A stretch of DNA of 64,000 nt from the NCBI GenBank assembly GCA_016271365.2, contig CM057454.1:457837501-457901500 (forward strand). Reading direction: 5' to 3'. Both the position numbers and the translations under genes were made by a program. This DNA comes from Neoceratodus forsteri. Taxonomy: Eukaryota; Chordata; Ceratodontiformes; Ceratodontidae. Shown one piece after another: positions 10,060 to 19,072 of the stretch (position 1 is its first letter; the number at the start of each line of letters is the position of its first letter). Under the pieces are notes generated by a model. The model ran no database searches. It was not told the DNA's origin and saw only the letters and a program-made list of their open reading frames with translations.

Positions 10060-10899
10060 TCAGGTCTCTTCTTCCAGTTCTTCGGTCCGTTGTCCCTCTG
10101 AAGCCTGGAACTCTCGAGCTATGGCATCCACCTTTTTTCAGGCTTCAACCAGGTCGCTAAATTGAAACGTGCGCCCTCCGTAAAGGATTCGGAGCCTGGC
10201 CAACATCGAGAGAGTGAAAGACCCCCAGGCCTCTCAGTCTAGCCCAAACTGCATCACATTTTTTCTCCTAGTGCGGGTGGCAAAAGACGGGTTGGGGAAC
10301 AGATGAATTATCACCCCTTTATACGATAGCCCATCTGCTGATCTTGCAGCTTGGAGGAGTTTATCTCTGGTCATAGAGTTGGCCATGATCAGCAGGATCA
10401 CCTTCGGTGAATCCCCACGTGGACCAGCAGATTGGGGGGTGATTCTAAAAGCTTTCCAGAGGGAATCAGCCAGTAGATCCGTTGGTAAGTTCGGTACTTC
10501 GGGGAGCCAAATTTTAAGAAATGTTAGTAGCTCAGCCCATTCAGTCCCCTCGGGAAGCCCGATTATTCTCACATGAGAGGCTCGATTGGAATTCTCTAAG
10601 GTCTCCAGTCTGTATCGTAATTGGGCATTTTCCTGGACTAGTTTAGAGGTTGTAGCCAAAGCCTGAGTTGCCGACTTCTCTGCCATTGTCGCGGTGTTAG
10701 ATATGACCTCTATCCTGGTATCTTGTTCCACAAAACCCTGGACTATCGACTTCACCTTTAGATCAATAGCCTGCATAGCTGATTGTAGAGCTTTCCAAGG
10801 GGGCTCCGATCCCAAAGTCAACGTGGTGGTTACGGCCTGGTCTGGTACAGCCACTGAGGTTTTTGCTCCACTTCCAACCATCTTCTGGTTCTGACCCAT
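10060..10899 (-). pseudogene. L1-type ORF1 (nucleic-acid-binding chaperone), nearly intact
   Basis: The ATG is at 10899. A 221-codon open frame runs to a TGA at 10234-10236, then the same frame continues for about 55 more codons, with another stop near 10142, to a TGA at 10060. Residues ~55-110 are heptad-rich and coiled-coil-like ('LVQENAQLRYRLETLENSNR'). Next comes the RRM-like start 'SHVRIIGLPEGTEW', then 'DKLLQAARSADGLSYKG'. Beyond the first stop, 'ARLRILYGGRTFQFSDLVEA' fits the L1 ORF1 C-terminal domain. Reading through the first stop gives about 279 codons, close to usual L1 ORF1 size. ORF1 proteins coat L1 RNA and assist target-primed reverse transcription. Confidence 0.85.
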
Positions 10900-11277
10900 G
10901 GGTAAGTTTGGTATCTACAAACTCTGGAGACTTTTGCCTGTTCAAATCTGCAACTTCTGATCACTTTTATCCCACTTGTTGAATATGTTTTATTGGTTTT
11001 AGCCACGGGATATGCAGAGCTGTCTCCAAGCACGTCTTGCCAGATAGCTGCTCAACAGCGCCCCCTCCGCCCACAACCCTATCAAGAAATAGAGAGCCTG
11101 TTCCCTATTTTAGCAATCCTCTGACTCTATAACCAAGTGTAGGGAACAGAATACAAAAGGGATAATGATCCAGTTTTCAACTGACATTTAGGGAGAGAAA
11201 CAGAGAAGAGATCAATAGAGTATAAATTGTGTACAGTATCTTTTTTCCTTAATTAAATCAGTTAAATACATCAGAAC

Positions 11278-11502
11278 TCAGCCACATAAAAAAATACACA
11301 CAAAGGTGTACCAGTGGTGAAGTCCTCTTGATGCCAAAGGCAACCATGGAAGGAAGACATATAAAGTGCAGTGATGCGTTTGCCATGGCAAGCCAGAACT
11401 AAAACGAAGTGAATGGCGATAAAGTGACTCTATAGAATTCAGTACTGAAGCTGAGGCATTTCTGTAGATGAAATCTCCATATACAAGTTGAGAAAGAAAC
11501 AA
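11278..11502 (-). pseudogene. L2-like LINE fragment (RT thumb region)
   Basis: The 74-codon frame carries 'YGDFIYRNASASVLNSIESL', 'RHSLRFSSGLPWQTHHCTLY' and a 'RGLHHW' end. The same region of LINE-B (27320-27500) reads 'DFLYSQCPNSYMAKLDTLYH' and 'RALRFTTGLPFNTHHCTLYA'. Both flanks are missing; 11079-11277 and 11503-11735 show nothing I can name. Confidence 0.75.
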
Positions 11503-12292
11503 AGAAGGAACAAACTATTTTTGGCAAATGAGCTAAAATGCAACCTATGATGATGAAAAAATAGTCTTTTTCACTTATTAGGGAGATAAGCAATGTTAAC
11601 ATCAAAAACTAAAATAAATCTAAAAAGATAACCAAATACTTATATGAATCTACCAAAGTCAACTTATTATTTCTAGTGTTAATTGATGAGTACTTTAGCC
11701 CATCTATTTTTGATTTTGAAAACAGCATCTACCGTTTTTTTAAACTTTATTTATTTCATGAGTTTTTCCAAGAGATACATACTCAGCTGGTAGCAGCCCA
11801 TCTTCAGATGCATCCTGGGGGGAAGGGGGAGAGAGTAAACAATGCAGAATGTGCAAATGAAAATAACAAATTGTAATGTGCAGTAGTAGTAAAATAAAAA
11901 TATAATGCAATAAAAAGACAGTACATTATAAAAAAATAAAGTCAAACTACAGTACAGTTGTACAGACACAATAAACAGACATACTGTATAATCAGGGAAA
12001 CACAAAATAAAGATGAATAAGACTGCAAATGAGGCACAAGTGTAATATGATACTGGAGCGATGCCAGAGAGAAGATTACTACTACCCGGACTGTGAAGGT
12101 GTCAGTGCAGTAAGGTAGGTACAGGGCCAAAATATTTCCAGATATGACAACTGAGTTGGAGTGGTTTAGCTTAGGGTAGGAAGAAAAATGATCAAGCAGG
12201 GGTGTGTGTGGGAGCATTAGCAAAACAGGAGGGGGAATACAAGGGTCAGGAACAGTTACAGGAGGGGTAAGATAAGTAACGAAGAAGGGACT

Positions 12293-12897
12293 TTTTTTTT
12301 CCAATTCTGCTTCTGCTTCTGATCTCAAGGAACTGTCTCCGGCTGCCCCGCACACCGTTGACTCTACCTCCCTGTCTGAAGCTCCTTCCCAGGCTAACCC
12401 CGACCCAGTGAATCCTCCAGCTCTGCCCCCCCCCAAGGTGTGGCTGCCGCCACACTGGCACTCTATCTACAATCTAACTCACCATGCCTGGGTTGGGAGG
12501 GGAACCCTGGTCGAAGAGCCCGACCATGGGAGTGTGGTCTTCGGCTCCGGGGGGGGGCCTTCACCTGTCAACGAGACAGGGGATTTTTCTGTACTTGGTT
12601 GTTCCCCCCAGAGCTCGGACATGCAATGATGTCTTGCAACGTCAGCTGCAGCTCTGCCCCTTGCATCTGCTGGACCCGCGTGTTCCTTGCGATGCCTCCG
12701 ACAGCCGTCAGAGGCCGCCCAGGAGAGGCACATCCCTTGGAACCCTCCCTGGGAAGGGAGAGCAGTCCTCTGGATGCTCAATCCCTTCCTTCCCCTGCCA
12801 ACCCCTGGCAGCCTGAGTCTGTTCCCGAACCTGGGTTGCCGGTGTGGCGCGACATGTGGCGTCCAGTTCCTCAACCCTCAGTGCCACCGGGCCAGCT
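12293..12897 (-). mobile_element. SINE-like retroposon, copy B (605 bp)
   Basis: It is bounded by a perfect 14-bp duplication, ACGAAGAAGGGACT, at 12279-12292 and 12898-12911. A T-run at 12291-12300 marks the poly(A) end of a minus-strand insert. The minus-strand 5' end reads AGCTGGCCCGGTGGCACTGA, close to copy C (AGCTGGCCTAGTGGCACTCA). The block TGGCCCGGTGG resembles a pol III A box, and AGGTTCGGGAAC about 55 bp later weakly resembles a B box, so a tRNA origin is possible but unproven. Open frames through it are GC-driven and not conserved between copies. Confidence 0.8.
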
Positions 12898-12911
12898 ACG
12901 AAGAAGGGACT

Positions 12912-13640
12912 TGAGGAAGAAAAAGGATGATGCTGAGCAGAAAGACAGGGGAAGAGAGGACCAAAGTTTAGGAAAATGATACAAAAAGGCAGCTGAGTCA
13001 ACTGAAGTTTTCCTGGATGGGAGGAAGAGGGGAAAGGGAAACAGTGTTACAGAGAGGGTTGGAGTAAGGAGGGGGAAGCAAGGAAGGTGGAAAAGTAGAG
13101 CGAGACAGAGAGAGAGACAGAGACAGAGACAGACAAGCCAGAATTTGGTGGTAAAGGTGGTACAGTGGTTGAGGTGTCCAGCATTGAGGGAGAGGGAGGA
13201 GTACAGAGAGAAGTGGTTGGTATGAGGAGGGCTGTACAAGTTAAAATGTCAGAAAGAGTGAAAAAAAGGCTGTCCAGTCTGGCAAGGATGGACTTGGGAG
13301 CTGCACTATAAGCAATGTTGTCGTAGTCGAAGATAGCGAGGGTCATCATTGCGACAAGCTCAACATGGGCAAGGAGTGGGATATTGGCTTTGTTTTTATA
13401 GACTGCACCTAGTTTGGGATGGAGTTTGAGGTGGATGGCATCAATGTGCACCAGGAAGTCAAGCTGATGGTCAAGCCAGACCCCAAGTTACTTAAAGGAG
13501 AAGACATCCTCAATCACAGTACTATCAAGGGTGTGGAGGAAGGGGATGGGAGAGAGACTGGCAAGCCTCTGCTGGGAGCCAAAAGTCACAGAGACAGTTT
13601 TCTTGGCATTGAAAGAAGATTGGAATGGAACCAGTGCTGA
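12912..13640 (-). pseudogene. LINE-A RT palm/thumb region
   Basis: In the minus-strand frame of 13451-13047, 'HIDAIHLKLHPKLGAVYKNK' is followed by 'LAIFDYDNIAYSAAP' and 'LARLDSLFFTLSDIL', then a Ser/Pro/Thr-rich stretch. The 35331 copy repeats the pattern ('LVFDYVVYGTPSSSSLARLA'). A purine-rich microsatellite (CAGAGA type) lies at about 13105-13136. This is the downstream half of the RT that was split by the L2 insertion. Confidence 0.7.
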
Positions 13641-13647
13641 ATGCTCA

Positions 13648-15060
13648 TCATCATCATCATCATTTTATTTGATAAAGCGCTCTTTTTGATTTTGACTCAA
13701 GGCGCTGTACAAGTGAGCAGAATTACATAAACGGTTAAAATACATAACATACAATAAAATACAATTCTAATTGAGTTAATACTTAGGTCAGCTAACTCAG
13801 CTAGGAGGGAAAGCCTGTCTAAATAAAAAATTTCTTTGGTTCCCTTTTAAAGGCATCCAGTGAAGAAATTTCTCTCAGAGAGTGAGGGAAGGAGTTCCAC
13901 AGTGTTGGTGCCATAAAAGAAAAAGCATGGGCACCTGTCCCAGTCTTGAATCTCAGCAAGACACTGATTAAACACTGAGACCGCATCCTGCTGTTCAGGT
14001 GCAAAGACAGGTATAGCTGAGTATCATCAGCATAGCAGTGAAAACTCAGCCCATACCATCTTACAATGTCCCCTAGCAGTAGCATATACACTGCAAACAA
14101 CATGGGGGACAGAATGGAGCCCTGCAGGACCCCACATGACAGGGGCAGTGGTGCCAAAGAAAAAGTCCCTGACACCACCCCCTGCATGCTGCCAATAAAG
14201 AAAGAGTGGAACCAGCTGAGGACTGTAACAGCCAGTCCACAACAAACCTGCAGGTGCTCCAGCAGCACCCCATGGTCTACAGTGTCAAATGCAGCGAGAG
14301 ATCGAGAAGAATAAGGATGGAACGTCTTCCTCCATCCCTCACCACCAGGAGATCATTAAGTACATGAATGAGGGCAGTCTCAGTACTGTGCTTTTTCCAA
14401 AAACCCGAGTGGAGAGGGTCGTAGATGTTGTGAGTTGATAAATGGGCCTCCAGTTGAAGGGCCACTGCCTTCTCAATAACCTTTCCCACAAAGGGAAGGT
14501 TAGAGACTGGTCTGTTGTTAGCTAGGCAGTCTGGGCCAAGTGAAGCTTTCTTCAGGAGTGGTCTTACCACTGCCTCCTTCAGGGGTCTAGGAAAGACCCC
14601 AGTCACTAGGGAACACTGGACTATCCCAGCCAGGACTGGGCCGATGACATCAACACACTCTACTAGAAGGCACATTGGACCTGGATCCAAACTACAGTAG
14701 GTGGGCCTCAACTCCTGGATGAACTTCACAACATCCATGACCGCCAACTGGTCGAAGTCGAACCAGACAGCCTGAATGCCTATGACCCTGGCCCATCACT
14801 GCATGCCCCAATAGAAGGCATTGACTGGATCCCTGATCTGATTGAGGCAATCTTATCAGCAAAAAACAGAGTGAACTCATCACTCCTAGATTGTGAAAAG
14901 GCTCCTGCGGACTGAAGACAGGCAGGATTGCATTGCCTGTCGGCAGTCTGGAACAGCTGAGCTGATCTGTTAATTGCTATAACAATCTCCTTGGACAGTA
15001 ACTCTGCGTTCTTACAGGAGATTGCTGATTGATAGTCTCTATAATGAAACATCAATATAA
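13648..15060 (-). mobile_element. L2 LINE, 5'-truncated and internally deleted, inside LINE-A
   Basis: The minus-strand translation runs from 'DEFTLFFADKIASIRSGIQS' (about 14880) through the RT blocks 'NNRPVSNLPFVGKVIEKAVA', 'HSTETALIHVLNDLLVVRDG' and 'ILILLDLS', then 'GVLQGSILSPMLFAVYMLLL' and the active site CYADDTQLYLSL (about 13995-14040). It then jumps to the C-terminal 'APTLWNSFPHSLREI', so roughly 150 residues between the active site and the C-terminus are missing. The 3' end is a GCGCT...ATAAA stretch and a (TGA)n microsatellite (13648-13671), as in L2. Confidence 0.85.
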
Positions 15061-15062
15061 GC

Positions 15063-15960
15063 TTATCCTACCCCAGACCGGGACCTCCACCAAAGCCGTT
15101 CCAACCTTCGGCCCCTCCTTCTGCTGTTGAAATTCTGTTGGAAACTGACAGCGTGGTCAGTAGAATGAAACCTTGTGGAATGCCTGAGCAGATGGAGGGT
15201 GGGGGTGTTTCTGTTATGGACAGCCTGTGACCTGCCCTTGAGATATGAGTGAAACCAGCTGAATGAGGAGGCAGATAGCCTCACTGCCTTAGGCTTGTCT
15301 AGGAGCAGGGAGTGTGATACAGTGTCAAAGGCCTTGGCTAAGTTGACAAAGATGGCAGATGTGAACTGGCTCTGGTTCATACCGGACTGGATGTGGTCAT
15401 TGAGCTGGATGAGGGAGGTGGAAGTGGAGTGGGATTTCCTTAAGCAAGACTGGAAGTGGTAAAAAAGGAAGTGGGGTCATGGAAGGGAGAGAGTTGTGAG
15501 AAGACAAGATGTTCCTCAAGCTTAACCAGGATGGGGAGGAGAGAGATGGGATGATAGTTTCCTGGAGAAGAGGGATTATCATTGCCCTCCCTAAAGGGGG
15601 TGATCCCTCATCACCCCCTTTAGGAAGGGCAATGATAATAGTCTGTTTCCAAGAATCAGGGACAAAGGCAGAGGAGAAGGAGAGTTTGAGGAGGAGGGTA
15701 ATAGGGACAGCAACGACTTGTGCAGACAGATGCAGAAGCTTGGGGTCAAGGCCATCAGAACTCGTACCCTTGTGGGGGTTAAGAGCTAGAAGAGCACTAC
15801 AAGTGGCAGAGAGAGTGGTAGGAGAGAAGAAGGAATGCAGGGAAAGGGGGTAGGGTGAGGGGAAAGAGGGGGAGAGGTGGAAGGGGGAGGAGAAGGAGGG
15901 CATAGGAAGTGAAAAAGGAGTTGAAAGAAGAGGTAATGGCAGCAGGGTCAGTGCTGTGGA
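15063..15960 (-). pseudogene. LINE-A RT first half
   Basis: Minus-strand frames give 'ALNPHKGTSSDGLDPKLLHL' (about 15780), 'AFVPDSWKQTIIIALPKGGD' (about 15600-15660), then 'IFVNLAKAFDTVSHSLLLDK' and 'FSWFHSYLKGRSQAV' (15350-15220), and in another frame 'SGIPQGFILLTTLSV' (about 15165). The inverted duplication at 15575-15639 disrupts the conserved PKGGD-to-RPISLL region. Confidence 0.8.
15575..15639. repeat. Near-perfect 30-bp inverted repeat with 5-bp loop
   Basis: The left arm is 15575-15604, the loop 15605-15609, the right arm 15610-15639. The arms differ at one position. The arm sequence is LINE-A RT coding sequence (it encodes IIIALPKGGD on the minus strand), so the second arm is an inverted copy of the first and replaces the sequence expected there. 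Confidence 0.95.
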
Positions 15961-16078
15961 GGTTGATAACCTTTAGGATGGGGGGAGGAGGACTGAGTCA
16001 AGAGGAGAAGAGGGAGTGGATGACTTTCTAGACCTTGAAGGGGTGATTAAGTTCATTCCGCAGTGTAGTACTTGGATT

Positions 16079-16945
16079 TCACAAGCCTGTAGGCCCTCGA
16101 GCAAGCATTGTGAAGGGTCCAAAATTTAATACGGTGGAAGGGGAACCAGTGTTTTTATAGGACTGCCAGGCAAGGTGACAAGCATGAAGGCAGGTCAGCA
16201 GCTCAGTGGAGATACAGGGAAGGTGGGAACCCCAGACCCTGGTTTTCCTGAGGGGCACATGGTGATCACAGACAGCCATAAATTTGGCATGTAAGAAATC
16301 AAGGGCCAAGTTGGTGTCAGTGGCAGATGAGATGTGGGACCAGTCAGTGGCAGACAGGTCAGTGTGGAGGGATGACAAATCCAGGGACCTGAAGGACCAA
16401 AGGAGGATGACTTTAGAGGGAGTTTTAGGGCGATGGATCATACACACACTGTAGATCATGTGATGGTCACTGAGGGCACTGGGGAGGAGAACAGCCTCCA
16501 CAATCCAGTGAGGGTAAAAGGAGAGTACCCAGTCCAGAAGAGCGTGGTTCGTGGATTTAAGATTAAGATGGGTGGAGTCTGAAATTCGTTGGGATAAGTG
16601 GAGGGATTTAACATTTTGACACACTTTGTGCACAGAGGAGGAAAGCCAATTAATGTTACAGTTGCCAAGTATCAGCAAATCACCAGAGGAGGAGTTGGTG
16701 CAGATGGACGAGAGGAGTTCTGTGACTGATGCAGTGGACAGCGGAGGACAACAGTACACCCCTGCAACAAAAAGAGGGACTAAGAAGGGGAGGGTGAGTC
16801 TGAGGAGGAGCAACTCATAGGCAGAGGGGGAAGAGACTAACAGCACTGTTGCAAATTGGATGCCAGAGGAGAGGTAGATTGCAACACCACCACCTCTCTT
16901 GGAGAGATCCTGCCTGGCTATGGAATACCCAGGTATTGACACCAT
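16079..16945 (-). pseudogene. LINE-A AP-type endonuclease domain
   Basis: A 288-codon open frame. Motifs in order are 'GYSIARQDLSKRGGGVAIYL', 'ELLLLRLTLPFLVPLFVAGV', 'DLLILGNCNINWL' (where active enzymes have GDFN, so a key Asp is now Asn) and 'LLPSALSDHHMIYSV' (the SDH triad is kept). It would nick target DNA for target-primed reverse transcription. The amino-terminal part with the first catalytic Asn and Glu is in the overlapping frame upstream. The catalytic change and the frame break mean it is inactive. Confidence 0.8.
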
Positions 16946-17246
16946 AGAATGTTGGACCTTGTGGGACAGTCAGAACTCTGAGATGACAAGGGCATCTGTC
17001 TGGAGTTGACCATGAGGTGGTGCAACTGATCCAGTTTTTGAGGAGGCTGCAGATGTTAAGGTGGGCTATCCACAGGCCTTTGGGAAGTTGCACAGGTGAG
17101 AGGGAAGTGGGGCCAGGATTAAGTTTCATGTTGCCTGCTTCCAGAAGTAACAAGAATACAAGAATCTTAAGTGAGGCACAAAGCTGTTTGGAGGGAGAGG
17201 AGAAGAAAGGCGGTGTAGTGGTGGGGAGAGTGGGAGGAGGAGGCAC
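16815..17246 (-). pseudogene. LINE-A N-terminal leader with 2A-like motif and start of endonuclease
   Basis: The first ~30 residues are Pro/Thr/Ser-rich. They are followed by a hydrophobic run ('LKILVFLLLLEAG') that leads directly into NMKLNPGP (17109-17135), then 'GLWIAHLNICSLLKN', the start of the APE fold. A hydrophobic leader plus NPGP before the endonuclease is a known arrangement in some L2/CR1-group LINEs. The frame then shifts near 17050. Confidence 0.75.
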
Positions 17247-17397
17247 CAGACAGCTTCAAAGTGGAGCCAAGGAGCACATAGGAGACAACACCCAGGATGC
17301 CAGGGGAATGGGGAAAGGGGGGGAGATGAGGACGACAGGGTGAGGGAGGAGAGAGATGGAGGGTAAAGAGGGGAAGGGGCAATGGAAGGGAAGGGGA

Positions 17398-17421
17398 GGA
17401 GAGAGAGAGAGAGAGAGAGAT
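17398..17421. repeat. (GA)n microsatellite
   Basis: A simple GA run in the 5' part of LINE-A. On the minus strand it is a TC tract upstream of the leader. Confidence 0.9.
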
Positions 17422-17560
17422 GAGGAGGGGGAGGAGAGCTAGAATATGAAGCAGCATAGTTGATGAGCCTAGCAGTAGAGTAGGTGCACCAGGAGCATAG
17501 GCCAGATCCAGATAGGGAGGCAAGGGTACCCAGTTAGATTAGCGCTACAGGAACAGCACC

Positions 17561-18589
17561 AGTCAAGAGAGTGCTAGCCCCTGTAGCACTAACACAGACA
17601 GCAAGAGGGGATTTACAGCACTTTCAGTAAGCGCTCCCCCGGTCGATGTCTGTGGTGCTTATGGCACACAAGAGCACCAGAATCCAGGATGCTGGCCAAG
17701 CTGCTCCCGTGGTGTGGAGGGCTGGGGCATTGAGCAACATGGCCAGCGGCATTGGAGACCAGGGTTCTAATCCTGGTCTCCAACTTTTTGTGCACTCGGG
17801 ACTTAGAATTTTTTACATGGGGCTATGGAAACAATATTCCACAGCCACATGAATTTTAACTTTCCCTGTGATCTGCTTCCCCTGGAGTGAGAATCCTTCA
17901 GTCCAGGGGGTGTAGGGGGCTGAGCCCCCTGCAAAAACAAAATCAATGGCATTTTTGCCACACTCATGATGCCAATGGCATTCTTGTTGGTGATATTCTG
18001 ACCCAGTGCCAGAAGCAAGAAGGAGTAGGGTTTAACCCAAAGGGGAAACTAGTGAAGGAAGAACTAAGGGCCATACTAAGCAGTCACAACAATAACAAAA
18101 TACTAAGCTCCTGAGCCCTGAAAGTAACTGCTGCAACAGGGCAGTTTAAACAGCATGGAAAGCTAAGCAGCAATAAACACTACATTACTTAACTACACTT
18201 GTGAATCTAAAAAAACAGTATGTGGAGGGCCCTTTCAGCACCCCACAGAAGTTAGAATGAACACTTTTACAAACGGAGCTAACAAACAATAAATACTAGT
18301 TAATTACCAAATCTAAGACTAAACAGAGTATACGAGAGGATCTCCTCAATACCTCCAGTGAGGTATAGCAGAACTGTAATATTATTCAGGATATTAAACA
18401 CTTGCAGGGTGGAAGTTGGGCAGAGTTCTTTGGCAAACTGGTGTCTCCCTTCTGGTGACTCCCCTTGAGGACTCCCACTCCTGCTGGGTCACTCACACTG
18501 GGACTGCTCCCCTGGGACTGCTAGTAGTCAGGAGATTTAGAAGACTGAAGTCCTGAGTGTTGCACGTGCTGACTGCTGCAGCTGTGGAA
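17561..18589. other. Unassigned stretch upstream of LINE-A
   Basis: About 1 kb with no convincing gene. It may include LINE-A 5' UTR at its left end. Small inverted pairs occur, such as GTGCTAGCCCCTGTAGCAC with GCGCTACAGGAACAGCACC near 17542-17592. Confidence 0.5.
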
Positions 18590-18905
18590 ATGTCAAAAAA
18601 GCAACTCCTTCTGCTCTAAAGTGTGTCGGACTGGTGACCAGGAGGGCTGATTGGGGAGCCTCATGTGCTGGCTGGCTCATGACCTGGGGCAAAGTACATA
18701 GTTGTGTCCTTGTGGCATTGCACCACGATAGTAGAGACTTTGATCAGGGAGAAGTCTGGAGTTCCACCTTCTGCGGAGTGCTGCACCCATTGATTAGTGC
18801 TGATAGGGAAAGTCCAAAAAGCAGCACCTGATGATCCAAAGTGTGTAGAGCTGGCAACCAGGAGGGCTGGTAGGGGAGCCTCACTTGCTGGCTGATGTCA
18901 TTGGT
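18590..18905. repeat. Two-copy tandem duplication, ~225-bp period
   Basis: A block with 'AAAGTGTGT(C/A)G(G/A)', 'ACCAGGAGGGCTG' and 'GGGGAGCCTCA(T/C)(G/T)TGCTGGCTG' occurs at about 18617-18680 and again at 18838-18898. It is preceded each time by a 'gtc(a/c)aaaaagcA' segment. The function is unknown; promoter monomers of a retroelement are one possibility. Confidence 0.6.
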
Positions 18906-19072
18906 ATAAAGGAACAAATAACTAAGCTGAGAACATGTTTTAGGCAAATTGTTAATATAAAGTAGAAACACAAGTGTGCCTAACATGGGACGCTGGGGTA
19001 CCTCTTTCTTTATTACAACAAAATAAGCATGGTTCCAGTTGTCTGGGGAGAACAATGTGATCCCACTCCACA
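18888..19072 (-). pseudogene. LINE reverse transcriptase fragment
   Basis: The minus-strand frame contains 'VPQRPMLGTLVFLLYINNLP' and 'SQLSYLFLYTNDIS', the conserved QG-x-LGP-to-F/YADD region of LINE RT with the active-site Asp-Asp altered. It is a short fragment, with the CR1 copy starting right beside it on the other strand. Confidence 0.75.

Larger units (their letters stand above)
9528..11064 (-). mobile_element. ORF1-only L1-derived element (HAL1-like), apparently full length
   Basis: The element is flanked by CTCC(A/G)CCCACAACC at 9514-9527 and 11065-11078, a 14-bp duplication with one G/A difference. On the minus strand it has about 165 bp of 5' UTR, an L1-type ORF1 (10899-10060), about 500 bp of 3' UTR, an AATAAA signal (9554-9559) and a poly(A) run (T-run from about 9533). 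No endonuclease or RT remnant is seen. Mammalian 'half-L1' (HAL1) elements have this same ORF1-only plan. An alternative is reverse transcription of a spliced or deleted L1 RNA. Confidence 0.75.
11736..17560 (-). mobile_element. LINE-A: L2-like APE-type LINE with two younger insertions
   Basis: Reading the minus strand 5' to 3': a hydrophobic leader with a 2A-like motif (17246-17100), endonuclease (16945-16079), linker and RT first half (15960-15063), an L2 insertion (15060-13648), RT thumb part (13640-13047), the SINE-like copy B (12897-12293), then a 3' UTR ending near 11740 in an AATAAATAAA-like tail. A second copy of its 3' end is at 35331-36175 on the plus strand. Borders are approximate to about 50 bp. 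Confidence 0.75.

Noticed and set aside
11942..12461. Overlapping 164- and 71-codon minus-strand frames
   Set aside because: They span LINE-A 3' UTR and the T-run/TSD of copy B, so they are chimeric by insertion.
12440..12979. 179-codon GC-rich open frame
   Set aside because: It lies inside SINE-like copy B and crosses its TSD; the frame is not conserved in copy A or C.
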